This document shows, piece by piece, positions 8,742 through 18,483 of a stretch of 38,762 bases of DNA; within the stretch, counting starts at the first letter, position 1; every line of letters starts with the position of its first letter. The DNA is taken from assembly GCF_000735435.1 (NCBI RefSeq), contig NZ_JMPP01000059.1, positions 1 to 38,762 of the forward strand, given 5' to 3'. The translations under genes and the position numbers were made by a program. The stretch comes from Klebsiella planticola ATCC 33531 (lineage in GTDB: Bacteria > Pseudomonadota > Gammaproteobacteria > Enterobacterales > Enterobacteriaceae). The notes beneath the pieces are model-generated. The model was not told the origin of the DNA and ran no database searches. It saw only the letters and a list, made by a program, of their open reading frames with translations.

Positions 8742-9907
8742 TATTTCCCCTCCACTGCGGCAACAACCTGCTGTGCTGCGTCCGTCAGACTTTTCGCTGC
8801 AATAATATTCAGGCCGCTGTCAGCCAGTTTCTTCGCGCCCAGTTCGGCGTTGTTCCCTTCCAGACGTACGACAACCGGTACGTTTACGCCAACTTCTGCT
8901 ACCGCGCCGATGATGCCGTCAGCGATCAGGTCGCAACGAACGATACCGCCGAAGATGTTAACCAGTACGGCTTTAACATTGCTGTCGGAAAGAATGATTT
9001 TGAACGCTTCAGTCACGCGCTCTTTGGTTGCGCCGCCGCCAACGTCGAGGAAGTTAGCCGGTTCGCCGCCGTGCAGCTTAACGATGTCCATGGTGCCCAT
9101 TGCCAGGCCCGCGCCGTTAACCATACAACCGATGTTGCCGTCCAGCGCAACGTAGTTCAGCTCCCACTGCGCAGCCTGCGCTTCACGCGGGTCTTCCTGA
9201 GACTGGTCGCGCATTTCACGCAGATCCGGCTGGCGGAACAGCGCATTGCCATCGGCGCCCAGTTTGCCGTCGAGGCAGATCAGATCGCCCTGCTTAGTGA
9301 TAACCAGCGGGTTAATTTCGATCAGCGCCAGGTCGCGCTCCAGGAAGATGGTCGCCAGACCCATAAAGATTTTGGTGAACTGCTGAACCTGCTTACCTTC
9401 CAGACCCAGTTTGAACGCCAGCTCACGACCCTGGTAAGGCATCGGGCCTGCCAGCGGATCGATCGCAATTTTGTGGATCAGGTGCGGGGTTTCTTCCGCC
9501 ACTTTTTCGATTTCCACGCCGCCTTCGGTGGAGGCCATGAACACGACGCGACGGGAGCTACGGTCAACAACCGCACCCAGATACAGCTCTTTGGCGATAT
9601 CTGTCGCTGCTTCAACCAGAATCTGGTTAACCGGCTGGCCGTTGGCGTCTGTCTGGTAGGTCACAAGGCGTTTGCCCAGCCAGTGCTCAGCAAATGCGCG
9701 AATGTCTTCTTTACTGTTAACTACTTTCACACCGCCCGCTTTACCGCGGCCACCAGCGTGAACCTGACATTTCACTACCCACGGACCCGCGCCGATTTTT
9801 GATGCGGCTTCTTCTGCTTCGCGCGGAGTAGTACAGGCATAACCCACCGGCGCCGGTAAGCCATAGCGGGCAAACAGTTGTTTTGCCTGATATTCATGTA
9901 AGTTCAT
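8741..9907 (-). CDS. sucC: Succinyl-CoA synthetase beta subunit (ADP-forming)
   Basis: SucC is the nucleotide-binding subunit of succinyl-CoA synthetase. It has 388 residues, as in E. coli. The N-terminal ATP-grasp domain begins [18 protein letters not shown] and includes [16 protein letters not shown]. The C-terminal domain contains [17 protein letters not shown], the helix facing the phosphohistidine. It lies 145 bp after sucB, an interval filled by a REP pair, and overlaps sucD by one base. Confidence 0.98.
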   Translation of the reverse strand: MNLHEYQAKQLFARYGLPAPVGYACTTPREAEEAASKIGAGPWVVKCQVHAGGRGKAGGVKVVNSKEDIRAFAEHWLGKRLVTYQTDANGQPVNQILVEAATDIAKELYLGAVVDRSSRRVVFMASTEGGVEIEKVAEETPHLIHKIAIDPLAGPMPYQGRELAFKLGLEGKQVQQFTKIFMGLATIFLERDLALIEINPLVITKQGDLICLDGKLGADGNALFRQPDLREMRDQSQEDPREAQAAQWELNYVALDGNIGCMVNGAGLAMGTMDIVKLHGGEPANFLDVGGGATKERVTEAFKIILSDSNVKAVLVNIFGGIVRCDLIADGIIGAVAEVGVNVPVVVRLEGNNAELGAKKLADSGLNIIAAKSLTDAAQQVVAAVEGK

Positions 9908-9947
9908 GTGTTCAGTCCATCCTTCAGGGAATAATTATCTTTAAACC

Positions 9948-10033
9948 TGTAGGCCTGATAAGACGCGGCTGCGTCGCCATCAGGCATCTCATCAACGCCG
10001 GATGGCGGCGTAAACGCCTTATCCGGCCTACGG
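9948..10033. repeat. REP pair (BIME) between sucB and sucC
   Basis: Two facing palindromic units are present. The first runs from GTAGGCCTGATAAGACGC to GCGTCGCCATCAGGCA, and the second is at 9997-10031 (GCCGGATGGCGGCG to CGCCTTATCCGGC). This is the classic enterobacterial REP/BIME form. Such units in E. coli operons stabilise upstream mRNA and can bind gyrase, IHF or Pol I. This one could set the ratio of SucAB to SucCD. Confidence 0.88.
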
Positions 10034-10052
10034 TAGGTAATACTCTTGCTGA

Positions 10053-11273
10053 CTACACGTCCAGCAGCAGACGAGTCGGGTCTTCCAGCAGCTCTTTGAT
10101 AGCAACCAGGAAGCCTACCGATTCACGTCCATCGATCAGACGGTGGTCGTAAGAGAGCGCCAGGTACATCATTGGCAGAATTTCTACCTTACCATTGACC
10201 GCCATCGGGCGATCTTTAATGGCATGCATACCCAGAATCGCGCTCTGCGGTGGGTTGATGATTGGCGTGGACATCAGAGAACCGAATACGCCGCCGTTGG
10301 TAATGGTGAAGTTACCGCCGGTCAGGTCATCTACGGTCAGCTTGCCGTCACGGCCTTTCACTGCCAGCTCTTTAATATTCTTTTCGATATCCGCCATGCC
10401 CAGCAGGTCAACATCACGCAGAACCGGAGTCACCAGACCGCGCGGCGTAGAGACCGCCATGCTGACGTCGAAGTAGTTGTGATACACCACATCATCGCCA
10501 TCGATAGAGGCGTTCACTTCCGGATAGCGTTTCAGCGCTTCAACCACGGCTTTCACGTAGAAGGACATAAAGCCCAGACGGATACCGTGACGTTTTTCGA
10601 AGGCATCGCCGTACTGCTTACGCAGATCCATAATCGGCTTCATGTTGACTTCGTTGAAGGTCGTCAGCATGGCGGTGGAGTTCTTCGCTTCCAGCAGACG
10701 CTCGGCAACGCGTTTGCGCAGGCGGGTCATCGGAACGCGTTTTTCAGAACGGTGGCCCAGTTGTGCAACCGGTGCTGCCGCTGCGGCAGGTGCTTTGGCT
10801 TCGGCTTTAGCCGGTGCCGCCGCCAGATGTTTCTCCACATCTTCACGGGTCAGGCGGCCGCCGACGCCGGTGCCTTTGATGGCAGCCGCATCGAGGTTGT
10901 GTTCAGCCAGCAGACGGCGAATCGCCGGGCTGAGGGCATCATTGCTCTGCTCTTCCAGAGACGCCTGCTGACGCTGAGCCGGGGTAGACTCTTTCGCATC
11001 GGCTTTCGCCGCGGACTCTTTACCCGCGCTGTTGCCTTCACGCAGGCGACCGAGGATCTGGCGAGAAAGTACGGTGGCACCTTCGTCTTCCAGCACTGCA
11101 TCCAGAATGCCGTCCGCTGAAGCCGGTACTTCCAGTACCACTTTGTCAGTTTCGATTTCCACCAGCACTTCATCACGCTGGACGCTATCGCCCGGTTTTT
11201 TATGCCAGGTCGCAACCGTCGCGTCAGCTACGGACTCAGGCAGATCGGGAACCAGAATATCTACGCTACTCAT
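10053..11273 (-). CDS. sucB: Dihydrolipoyl succinyltransferase, E2 of 2-oxoglutarate dehydrogenase
   Basis: SucB forms the 24-meric core of the 2-oxoglutarate dehydrogenase complex and transfers the succinyl group to CoA. It has 406 residues. Residues 1-80 form the lipoyl domain with Lys44 in [11 protein letters not shown] as the lipoylation site. An Ala/Lys/Glu linker follows, then the peripheral-subunit-binding domain at about 113-150 ([15 protein letters not shown]). Another Ala-rich linker leads to the catalytic domain with the [11 protein letters not shown] motif (His377, Asp381). It starts 14 bp after sucA. Confidence 0.98.
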   Translation of the reverse strand: MSSVDILVPDLPESVADATVATWHKKPGDSVQRDEVLVEIETDKVVLEVPASADGILDAVLEDEGATVLSRQILGRLREGNSAGKESAAKADAKESTPAQRQQASLEEQSNDALSPAIRRLLAEHNLDAAAIKGTGVGGRLTREDVEKHLAAAPAKAEAKAPAAAAAPVAQLGHRSEKRVPMTRLRKRVAERLLEAKNSTAMLTTFNEVNMKPIMDLRKQYGDAFEKRHGIRLGFMSFYVKAVVEALKRYPEVNASIDGDDVVYHNYFDVSMAVSTPRGLVTPVLRDVDLLGMADIEKNIKELAVKGRDGKLTVDDLTGGNFTITNGGVFGSLMSTPIINPPQSAILGMHAIKDRPMAVNGKVEILPMMYLALSYDHRLIDGRESVGFLVAIKELLEDPTRLLLDV

Positions 11274-11287
11274 TATGTATCCTTTAA

Positions 11288-14095
11288 TTAATCGACGTTC
11301 AGCGCGTCATTGACCAGATCTTGTTGCTGTTTCTGGTGAACGGACATATACCCTACCGCCGGAGAGGCGGAGGCCGGGCGGCCTGCGTAACGCAGAGAGG
11401 CCCCAAACGGAATCACTTCGCGGAAGTGATGCTGGCTGCAGTACCACGCGCCCTGGTTGAGCGGTTCTTCCTGGCACCAGACAAAATCATGCACGTGAGC
11501 GTAAGGCTTCAGCGCTTCCTGTACCGCCTGATGCGGGAACGGATAGAGCTGCTCTATACGCACGATAGCGACATCTTTTTGGTCGTTCTTACGGCGTTGT
11601 TCCAGCAGATCGTAATAAACCTTACCAGAGCACAGGACAACACGCTTCACCGCTTTCGGGTCGAGATCATCAATTTCACCGATGGCCGGCAGGAAGGTGC
11701 CGTTCGCCAGTTCGTCCAGGCTGGAGACCGCCAGCGGATGACGCAGCAGAGATTTCGGCGACATCACCACCAGCGGACGACGCATACCGCGCAGCGCCTG
11801 ACGACGCAGCATGTGGTAAACCTGAGCCGGAGTTGATGGCACACAAACCTGCATATTCTGCTCAGCGCACAGCTGCAGATAGCGTTCCAGACGCGCGGAG
11901 GAGTGCTCCGGGCCCTGGCCTTCGTAGCCGTGCGGCAGCAGCATGACCAGACCACACATCCGGCCCCACTTCTGCTCGCCGGAGCTGATGAACTGATCGA
12001 TCACCACCTGAGCGCCGTTAGCAAAGTCACCAAACTGCGCTTCCCAGATAGTCAGGGTGCGCGGTTCCGCAGTGGCGTAGCCGTATTCGAACGCCAGCAC
12101 CGCTTCTTCAGACAGCACGGAGTCCCAGACTTTGAAATGCTCCTGGCCGTTATGCACATGCTGCAGCGGGGTGTAGGTCGAGCCGTTCACCTGGTTATGA
12201 ATCACGGAATGGCGGTGGAAGAAGGTACCGCGGCCGGAGTCTTCACCGGAGAGACGAATCGGAATACCTTCATCAACCAGCGTGGCGTAGGCCAGGTTTT
12301 CCGCCGCGCCCCAGTCGAACAGCTTCTCGCCGGCAGCCATCGCCTGGCGATCGCCATAAATCTTCGCCACACGAGACTGCATTTCAATACTGTCCGGCAC
12401 GGTGCTGATGCGTTTAGCCAGCTCCTGCAGACGTTTCATCTCGACTTTACTCGGGTAGCTCTCATCCCACTCGTGGTTGAGGTACGGCGACCAGGTAAAG
12501 GAGTGCAGATTCATCGGACGCCATTCCTCAACCACGCATTCGCCGGCATCCAGCGCATCACGATAGAGGTTAACCAGTTCGGTCGCATCTTCCAGGGTCG
12601 ACACTTTGTCCTGCTCAAGTTTGTCGGCGTAGATTTTGCGCGGAGTCGGATGTTTTTTGATTTTCTGATACATCAGCGGCTGCGTTGCGCTCGGCTCGTC
12701 GGCTTCGTTATGGCCGTGACGGCGGTAGCACACCAGGTCGATGAAGACATCGCGTTTGAAGGTATTACGGAAATCCAGCGCCAGGCGGGTAACGAAAGCA
12801 ACGGCTTCCGGGTCATCCGCGTTCACGTGGAAGATCGGCGCCTGAACCATTTTACCGATATCGGTGCAGTATGGCGTGGAGCGCGCATCCAGCGGGTTCG
12901 AGGTGGTGAAGCCCACCTGGTTGTTGATAACGATACGTACGGTACCGCCCACTTCGTAGCCACGCGCCTTGGACATGTTCAGGGTTTCCTGAACCACGCC
13001 CTGACCCGTCACCGCGGCGTCGCCGTGGATAGTAATCGGCAGCACTTTATTGCTGCTCGGCTCGTCGAGGCGATCGAGACGCGCGCGAACCGACCCGATA
13101 ACCACCGGGCTGACGATTTCGAGGTGCGACGGGTTAAACGCCAGCGCCAGGTGCACCAGGCCGCCTTCGGTTTCCATGTCAGAAGAGAAGCCCATGTGGT
13201 ACTTCACGTCACCGGTGCCGAGGTGTTCTTTATGCTTGCCGGCGAATTCGTCGAACAGATCCTGCGGTTTTTTACCCAGAACGTTAACCAGCACGTTCAG
13301 ACGACCGCGGTGCGCCATGCCGAGCACCACTTCACGGGTGCCGCTTTTGCCTGCGTGACGGATCATCTCTTTGAGCATCGGGATCAGCGCATCGCCGCCT
13401 TCCAGCGAGAAGCGTTTGGCGCCCGGGAATTTCGCGCCGAGGTAACGTTCCAGGCCTTCGGCTGCTGTCAGCTCGGTCAGGAAACGTTTCTTCTCGTCAG
13501 CGGTAAAGCTGGCTTTCCCTGCTACCGACTCAATACGCTGCTGAATCCAGCGTTTTTCTTCGGTAGAGGTGATGTGCATGTATTCCGCGCCGATAGCGCC
13601 GCAGTAGGTTTGTTTGAGCGCGGCAATCAGCTCGCCCAGTTTCATCGTATCTTTGCCGATAGCAAATGAACCTACGTTATAGCTTTCCTGGAAATCGGCC
13701 TCGGTCAGATCGTGGTATGCAGGATCGAGATCCGCCACTCTCTCTTGCTTCCACAGTCCCAGCGGATCGAGATTCGCATGCTGGTGACCACGGAAGCGAT
13801 ATGCGTTGATGAGCTGCAGGACTTTAACCTGCTTCACATTGGTATCAGGGTCGGAAATCGAAGAAGTGTAACGTGAGGCATCCTTCGCCAGTCGACGGAA
13901 ATAATCACGCGTTTTCGAATGAAATTGATCCGGTTTGACTCCGGTGCCAGGTAACTGCTGGAACATAGAACGCCAGTTGGCGTCAACAGAGTCAGGATCG
14001 GTTAAGAAGTCTTCATAGAGCTGTTCTATCCAGCTCTGGTTCGAACCAGAGAGGTAAGAAGAGTCCAGCCAGGCTTTCATTGCGCCGTTCTGCAT
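11288..14095 (-). CDS. sucA: 2-oxoglutarate dehydrogenase E1 component
   Basis: SucA is the thiamine-diphosphate decarboxylase of the 2-oxoglutarate dehydrogenase complex. It has 935 residues (E. coli 933). The N-terminus [22 protein letters not shown] is followed by the SucB-binding segment. The ThDP/Mg region includes [34 protein letters not shown] and [13 protein letters not shown]. The transketolase-like domain contains [15 protein letters not shown], and the C-terminal domain runs to the end. Translation starts at an ATG with AGGGA about six bases upstream. It follows sdhB after a repeat-filled 507-bp interval. Confidence 0.98.
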   Translation of the reverse strand: MQNGAMKAWLDSSYLSGSNQSWIEQLYEDFLTDPDSVDANWRSMFQQLPGTGVKPDQFHSKTRDYFRRLAKDASRYTSSISDPDTNVKQVKVLQLINAYRFRGHQHANLDPLGLWKQERVADLDPAYHDLTEADFQESYNVGSFAIGKDTMKLGELIAALKQTYCGAIGAEYMHITSTEEKRWIQQRIESVAGKASFTADEKKRFLTELTAAEGLERYLGAKFPGAKRFSLEGGDALIPMLKEMIRHAGKSGTREVVLGMAHRGRLNVLVNVLGKKPQDLFDEFAGKHKEHLGTGDVKYHMGFSSDMETEGGLVHLALAFNPSHLEIVSPVVIGSVRARLDRLDEPSSNKVLPITIHGDAAVTGQGVVQETLNMSKARGYEVGGTVRIVINNQVGFTTSNPLDARSTPYCTDIGKMVQAPIFHVNADDPEAVAFVTRLALDFRNTFKRDVFIDLVCYRRHGHNEADEPSATQPLMYQKIKKHPTPRKIYADKLEQDKVSTLEDATELVNLYRDALDAGECVVEEWRPMNLHSFTWSPYLNHEWDESYPSKVEMKRLQELAKRISTVPDSIEMQSRVAKIYGDRQAMAAGEKLFDWGAAENLAYATLVDEGIPIRLSGEDSGRGTFFHRHSVIHNQVNGSTYTPLQHVHNGQEHFKVWDSVLSEEAVLAFEYGYATAEPRTLTIWEAQFGDFANGAQVVIDQFISSGEQKWGRMCGLVMLLPHGYEGQGPEHSSARLERYLQLCAEQNMQVCVPSTPAQVYHMLRRQALRGMRRPLVVMSPKSLLRHPLAVSSLDELANGTFLPAIGEIDDLDPKAVKRVVLCSGKVYYDLLEQRRKNDQKDVAIVRIEQLYPFPHQAVQEALKPYAHVHDFVWCQEEPLNQGAWYCSQHHFREVIPFGASLRYAGRPASASPAVGYMSVHQKQQQDLVNDALNVD

Positions 14096-14105
14096 CGTGA
14101 TCCCT

Positions 14106-14123
14106 TAAGCATTTATATGCTTA
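14106..14123. other. Short inverted repeat next to the sucA ribosome-binding site
   Basis: TAAGCAT and ATGCTTA form a seven-pair stem around a four-base loop, ending at the edge of the AGGGA ribosome-binding site of sucA. The stem is AT-rich, so it would be weak. It could slightly affect ribosome access or mark an RNase processing boundary. Confidence 0.45.
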
Positions 14124-14238
14124 TTTCGCCGTAGAAACTACCACGCACAGCAAGTGTACGTGCCGGGGTTCACTTGTTGCGGACGAGTTGTGGCTTCTGC
14201 GTCCGCGAAGGAACCTTTAAAAACTGCCATTAATCTTC

Positions 14239-14345
14239 GGCGTTCAGGCTGCGGTTGCGTTAGCTGCCTTCACTTACCCCGGTCACATAGTTCACTCTGC
14301 TCCCGGGGATGCGTTCAGTTGCCGCCTTACCTCGCGCTGAACGCC
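14239..14345. repeat. Divergent ERIC-like element
   Basis: A 107-bp element is bounded by inverted ends GGCGTTCAGGC and GCGCTGAACGCC. Its core (CTTACCCCGGTCACA, then CTGCTCCCGGGGATGCG) follows the ERIC layout seen in the next element (CTCACCCCAGTCAC, then AGCTCCTGGGGATTCG). The copy is degenerate, so the family assignment is an inference. Confidence 0.6.
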
Positions 14346-14397
14346 TTGATTACTGGTACATATTTGGCGGTTTTTAAAGATTTCCTGCCATCCCCTT

Positions 14398-14507
14398 CAT
14401 ACTTCAAGTTACATGTGCGTTGCCTTCCCTCACTCACCCCAGTCACTTACTTGAGTAAGCTCCTGGGGATTCGCGGCGTCGCCGCCTTCCTGTAACTCGA
14501 ATTATTT
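14398..14507. repeat. ERIC (enterobacterial repetitive intergenic consensus) element
   Basis: The core CTCACCCCAGTCACTTACTT followed by GTAAGCTCCTGGGGATTC is the well-known ERIC sequence used as a PCR typing target. The outer ends TTCAAGTTACA and TGTAACTCGAA are inverted copies. At about 110 bp it is slightly shorter than the usual 126-127 bp. It sits in transcribed DNA between sdhB and sucA, where an ERIC hairpin can change mRNA stability. Confidence 0.88.
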
Positions 14508-14520
14508 AGGGTATTCATTT

Positions 14521-14590
14521 CCCGGCGGCGCGAACGCTGCCGGGGCTACTGCTTCGGGTAGCCCGGATAAGCGATAGCGCCATCCGGGAC
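14521..14590. repeat. REP/BIME-type palindromes after sdhB
   Basis: Two palindromes face each other. CCCGGCGGCG pairs with CGCTGCCGGG around CGAA with one mismatch. GTAGCCCGGATAAGCG pairs with CGCCATCCGGGA in the REP pattern. They begin 12 bases after the sdhB stop on the minus strand and may protect the sdhCDAB message. Confidence 0.8.
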
Positions 14591-14602
14591 AGACCGGGTT
14601 AC

Positions 14603-15319
14603 TTACGCACTACGTTGCAGCAGCATCGACTTAATATGGCCGATGGCGCGCGTCGGGTTAAGCCCCTTCGGACATACACTGACGCAGTTCATGATGCTGT
14701 GACAGCGGAATACGCTGAAAGCATCGCTTAACCCTTCGAGACGGCTGTCGGTTTCGGTATCGCGACTGTCAATCAGGAAACGATACGCCGCCAGCAGACC
14801 TGCCGGGCCGATAAACTTGTCCGGGTTCCACCAGAACGACGGGCAAGAGGTTGAACAACATGCGCAAAGAATACACTCGTACAGACCGTCGAGTTTTTCG
14901 CGCTGCTCTGGCTTCTGCAGATGCTCGCGAGCCGGAGGATTTTGCCCATTATTCAACAAGTAAGGCTTAATCTTCTCATATTGTGCATAGAATTGCCCCA
15001 TGTCTACAACCAAATCGCGGATAACCGGCAAACCGGGCAGCGGACGGATGACAATTTTCTTACCCGGCTGATTCAGCGCGGAGATCGGCGTGATACACGC
15101 CAGACCGTTTTTACCGTTCATGTTCAGACCATCGGAGCCACAGACCCCTTCACGGCAGGAACGACGAAATGAGAGCGACGGGTCTTTTTCTTTCAGCTGC
15201 ATCAGGGCATCCAGCAGCATCATGTCACGACCTTCTTCCGCTTCGAGGGTGTAATCCTGCATGCGCGGAGCATCGTCAACGTCCGGGTTATAACGATAAA
15301 TTGAAAACTCTAGTTTCAT
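14603..15319 (-). CDS. sdhB: Succinate dehydrogenase iron-sulfur subunit
   Basis: SdhB relays electrons from the flavin of SdhA to ubiquinone. It has 238 residues, as in E. coli. The [2Fe-2S] site is Cys55, Cys60, Asp63 and Cys75 (SCREGVCGSD, GLAC); the aspartate in place of a cysteine is the normal state in this family. The C-terminal ferredoxin-like domain has CILCACCSTSCPSFW for the [4Fe-4S] cluster. A second group (CHSIMNCVSVCPKG) completes the [3Fe-4S] and [4Fe-4S] sites. It follows sdhA by 15 bp. Confidence 0.98.
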   Translation of the reverse strand: MKLEFSIYRYNPDVDDAPRMQDYTLEAEEGRDMMLLDALMQLKEKDPSLSFRRSCREGVCGSDGLNMNGKNGLACITPISALNQPGKKIVIRPLPGLPVIRDLVVDMGQFYAQYEKIKPYLLNNGQNPPAREHLQKPEQREKLDGLYECILCACCSTSCPSFWWNPDKFIGPAGLLAAYRFLIDSRDTETDSRLEGLSDAFSVFRCHSIMNCVSVCPKGLNPTRAIGHIKSMLLQRSA

Positions 15320-15334
15320 TTTCCTGTCTCCGCA

Positions 15335-17101
15335 TTAATAAGTACGAATCTTCGGCGGGAATGCCGGACGCAGTTTCGGTTCCATGTTGACGCTACGACG
15401 CGTCATGGATTCCGACTCTGGCAGATACAGGGAATGGCACAGCCAGTTTTCGTCATCACGATCCGGGAAGTCGAAGCGGCTATGCGCGCCGCGGCTTTCG
15501 GTACGGAAGTTTGCAGAAACCGCGGTGGCATAGGCAGTTTCCATCAGGTTATCCAGCTCCAGGCACTCAACGCGCTGGGTGTTGAACTCGCTGGAGGTGT
15601 CATCCAGGCGCGCATTTTTCAGGCGCTCGCGGATCGCTTTCAGCTGCTCAAGCCCTTTGGCCATCGCATCGCCTTCGCGGAATACCGAGAAGTTATGCTG
15701 CATACACTCTTGCAGCGCTTTGCGGATTTCCACCGGATCTTCACCGTTACGGTTACCGTTCCAGCGGTTCAGACGCTCAAGGGACGCGTCGATTTCGGCT
15801 TCGGTAGCGTCAAGCAGATCGCCCTGCTCGGCAATCGACTCCTGCAGATGCAGACCGACCGCACGACCGAACACCACCAGGTCAAGCAGGGAGTTGCCGC
15901 CCAGACGGTTGGCACCGTGGACTGATACGCAGGCAATTTCGCCGACGGCGAACAGGCCAGGAATCACCACGTCTTCGCCCTGCTCGTTCACGGTCAGCGC
16001 CTGACCGGTCACTTTGGTCGGAATACCGCCCATCATGTAGTGGCAGGTTGGGATAACCGGAATCGGCTCTTTCACCGGGTCGACGTGGGCGAAGGTACGC
16101 GAAAGCTCCAGGATACCCGGCAGACGGGATTCCAGAACCTCTTTACCCAGATGGTCCAGTTTCAGCTTCGCATGCGGGCCCCACGGGCCGTCACAGCCGC
16201 GACCTTCACGGATTTCGATCATGATGGAACGCGCCACCACGTCACGACCCGCCAGGTCTTTCGCATTCGGGGCATAACGCTCCATAAAGCGCTCGCCGTG
16301 TTTATTCAGCAGATAACCGCCTTCACCGCGGCAGCCTTCTGTCACCAGAACGCCCGCACCGGCGATACCGGTCGGGTGGAACTGCCACATTTCCATATCC
16401 TGCACCGGCACGCCGGCGCGAATCGCCATACCGACGCCGTCACCGGTGTTGATGTGGGCGTTAGTTGTAGACTGGTAGATACGGCCTGCGCCGCCGGTTG
16501 CCAGCACGGTCGCACGCGCTTTGAAGTAAACCACTTCACCGGTCTCGATGCACAATGCGGTACAACCGACCACCGCGCCATCGGCGTTTTTCACCAGATC
16601 CAGCGCATACCACTCGGAGAAAATGGTGGTGTGGTTTTTCAGGTTCTGCTGATAAAGGGTATGCAGCAGCGCGTGACCGGTACGGTCAGCCGCCGCAGCG
16701 GTACGTGCCGCCTGTTCGCCGCCGAAGTTTTTCGACTGGCCGCCAAACGGACGCTGATAAATGGTGCCATTCTCCAGGCGGGAGAACGGCAGACCCATAT
16801 GGTCAAGCTCCAGAATCGCTTCCGGGCCGGTCTTACACATATATTCGATGGCGTCCTGGTCACCGATATAATCGGAGCCCTTCACCGTGTCATACATATG
16901 CCATTCCCAGTTATCTTCATGGGTATTACCGAGCGCCACGGTGATGCCACCCTGCGCGGAAACGGTATGGGAACGGGTAGGGAACACTTTAGAGAGCAGC
17001 GCACAGGTCTGGCCGCTCTGGGAAATTTGCAGCGCCGCGCGCATACCTGCGCCACCGGCACCAATCACAACTGCATCAAATTCTCTGACAGGCAATTTCA
17101 T
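15335..17101 (-). CDS. sdhA: Succinate dehydrogenase flavoprotein subunit
   Basis: SdhA oxidises succinate to fumarate with covalently bound FAD. The start [19 protein letters not shown] gives 588 residues, the E. coli length. The dinucleotide-binding motif GAGGAG lies at about 14-19. His45 in [11 protein letters not shown] is the FAD attachment site. Substrate residues lie in [20 protein letters not shown] and [12 protein letters not shown]. The ATG overlaps the sdhD stop by one base (TGATG). The frame extends four codons upstream, but that extension is not conserved. Confidence 0.98.
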   Translation of the reverse strand: MKLPVREFDAVVIGAGGAGMRAALQISQSGQTCALLSKVFPTRSHTVSAQGGITVALGNTHEDNWEWHMYDTVKGSDYIGDQDAIEYMCKTGPEAILELDHMGLPFSRLENGTIYQRPFGGQSKNFGGEQAARTAAAADRTGHALLHTLYQQNLKNHTTIFSEWYALDLVKNADGAVVGCTALCIETGEVVYFKARATVLATGGAGRIYQSTTNAHINTGDGVGMAIRAGVPVQDMEMWQFHPTGIAGAGVLVTEGCRGEGGYLLNKHGERFMERYAPNAKDLAGRDVVARSIMIEIREGRGCDGPWGPHAKLKLDHLGKEVLESRLPGILELSRTFAHVDPVKEPIPVIPTCHYMMGGIPTKVTGQALTVNEQGEDVVIPGLFAVGEIACVSVHGANRLGGNSLLDLVVFGRAVGLHLQESIAEQGDLLDATEAEIDASLERLNRWNGNRNGEDPVEIRKALQECMQHNFSVFREGDAMAKGLEQLKAIRERLKNARLDDTSSEFNTQRVECLELDNLMETAYATAVSANFRTESRGAHSRFDFPDRDDENWLCHSLYLPESESMTRRSVNMEPKLRPAFPPKIRTY

Positions 17102-17448
17102 CACACACCCCACACCACAACAAATCCATAAAGAACGTAAGCCACCAGCGCAACAACGATAACCAGTTGCAGAATTAAGCGTACAGCCAGCGGTTTAACG
17201 TAGTCCGTCAACACCTGCCACATCCCGATCCAGGCGTGAATCAGAATGGAAACGAGGGCTAACAGGGTGAAGACTTTAGTGAATGCGGAGGAGAAAAAGC
17301 CCGTCCAGACTTCCCAGGAAATTTCACCGGTGGTGGCAAAAAAGCCGACCATGTAGATGATGTAAAGGGTCAGAACGATGGCGGTAGCACGAACCAGAAT
17401 GAAGTCATGTACGCCGTTGCGTCCCAGTGCTGAGGCGTTGCTTACCAT
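17101..17448 (-). CDS. sdhD: Succinate dehydrogenase membrane anchor subunit
   Basis: SdhD with SdhC anchors the enzyme and forms the haem b and ubiquinone sites. It has 115 residues with three membrane helices. His71 (haem ligand, in LIHAWIGMW) and Asp82-Tyr83 (quinone site, TDYVKPL) are present. It overlaps the end of sdhC by seven bases and sdhA by one, so the four genes form a tightly coupled operon. Confidence 0.97.
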   Translation of the reverse strand: MVSNASALGRNGVHDFILVRATAIVLTLYIIYMVGFFATTGEISWEVWTGFFSSAFTKVFTLLALVSILIHAWIGMWQVLTDYVKPLAVRLILQLVIVVALVAYVLYGFVVVWGV

Positions 17449-17831
17449 ACGAGGACTCCTGCGAGAAGTGAAAGCACGACAGTAATAACAAAAGAGATCT
17501 TAGCGGAGCGTGTCCCTACTTCGAGGGTTTCTTCCAGGTAGCCAAAATCCATCAACAGGTGGCGGATACCGACAACGGCGTGGTATGCCAGCGCGGTCAG
17601 GATGCCCCACATGATGAACTTCACAAAGAAGCTATCCATGATGGAAGACGCAACGAGGAAACCTTCTGGAGAGGAAAGGCTGGTGCCCAGCAACCAAAGC
17701 AGAATCCCGACCGCCACGAAGGTGATCACACCGGAAACGCGATGGAGAATGGACGCTATCGCTGTGATTGGGAACCGGATCGTTTGCAGATCCAGATTGA
17801 CAGGTCTTTGTTTTTTCACATTTCTTACCAT
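17442..17831 (-). CDS. sdhC: Succinate dehydrogenase cytochrome b556 subunit
   Basis: SdhC is the second membrane anchor of succinate dehydrogenase. From [16 protein letters not shown] it has 129 residues, so that Ser27 and Arg31 (quinone site) and His84 (haem ligand) fall at their known positions. Three membrane helices are visible. An in-frame ATG five codons upstream (MWALF) is also possible: neither start has a strong ribosome-binding site, so the true start is uncertain. It is the first gene of sdhCDAB-sucABCD. Confidence 0.96.
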   Translation of the reverse strand: MVRNVKKQRPVNLDLQTIRFPITAIASILHRVSGVITFVAVGILLWLLGTSLSSPEGFLVASSIMDSFFVKFIMWGILTALAYHAVVGIRHLLMDFGYLEETLEVGTRSAKISFVITVVLSLLAGVLVW

Positions 17832-18003
17832 GAATAACGCCCACATGCTGTTCTTATTGTTTCCTTCCTCCGGTCTGCTTGCGGGTCAGACAGCGTCCTT
17901 TCTATAACCTGTGGTCATGATAAAACCCCTTTTCAAGAGCTAAAACGTGACCAGACAACGCTGGGTGGCTCGGGATTGCAGGGTGTTCCGGAGACCTGGC
18001 GGC

Positions 18004-18032
18004 AGTATAGGCCGTTCACAAAATCATTACAA
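18004..18032 (-). promoter_or_regulatory. sdhC promoter
   Basis: On the minus strand TTGTAA is followed after 17 bp by TATACT, predicting a start near 17997. The surrounding sequence closely resembles the E. coli sdhC promoter region as I recall it. The leader to sdhC is about 165 nt. In E. coli this promoter is activated by CRP and repressed by ArcA. Confidence 0.7.
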
Positions 18033-18069
18033 TTAACCTACATATAGTTTGTCGGGTTTTGTCCGGAAC

Positions 18070-18085
18070 AGTGATCGATGTCACG
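18070..18085. promoter_or_regulatory. Candidate CRP site between sdhC and gltA
   Basis: AGTGATCGATGTCACG matches the CRP half-sites (TGTGA-N6-TCACA) at eight of ten positions and is nearly palindromic. It is centred about 80 bp upstream of the predicted sdhC start. CRP activation of sdhC is known in E. coli; assigning this site to it is inference. Confidence 0.55.
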
Positions 18086-18233
18086 ATAACAACATTATTT
18101 TAAATTTTAATCACCTGATTTGACAAATATTAAACATTCTTGTTACAACCATTACCAGATAAATGCAATAATGCTCAAAAGTTATGGGGTCACTCTTTCA
18201 CCTGAGAATAAGTTATGCAACAGTGTGATGGTA

Positions 18234-18262
18234 TTGACCGATGTAATCAGGACAGTTATTAG
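18234..18262 (+). promoter_or_regulatory. Candidate gltA promoter
   Basis: TTGACC and TATTAG are separated by 17 bp and predict a start near 18269, giving an untranslated leader of about 215 nt. The long leader matches E. coli gltA. A second upstream promoter-like region begins with TTGACA at 18120, but its -10 is unclear. Confidence 0.6.
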
Positions 18263-18483
18263 TGGTATACAGATTTTTAAATTCGGACTGCTAAAACGCT
18301 GATTTGCTGCTGTTTCGTCGTAGGCTGAAGACGTACCATCAAGCGCCTTTGCTCTGTACCCTGCAATTTCCGCTGACGCAGAGCTGTGTGCAACATAACA
18401 AACTGGTAACGTAGTCAGGCACGGGCCGAAGGCAAATCCACACCCGGCAGTCTTACGCAATAAAGGCGCTAAGGAGACCATAA

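Noticed and set aside
11903-13669. 588-codon open frame on the plus strand inside sucA
   Set aside because: It lies wholly antisense to the conserved sucA gene, has no recognisable domain, and is explained by the GC-rich codon use of sucA.
14096-14602. Possible insertion sequence remnant between sdhB and sucA
   Set aside because: No transposase fragment or target duplication was seen; the palindromes fit ERIC and REP elements.
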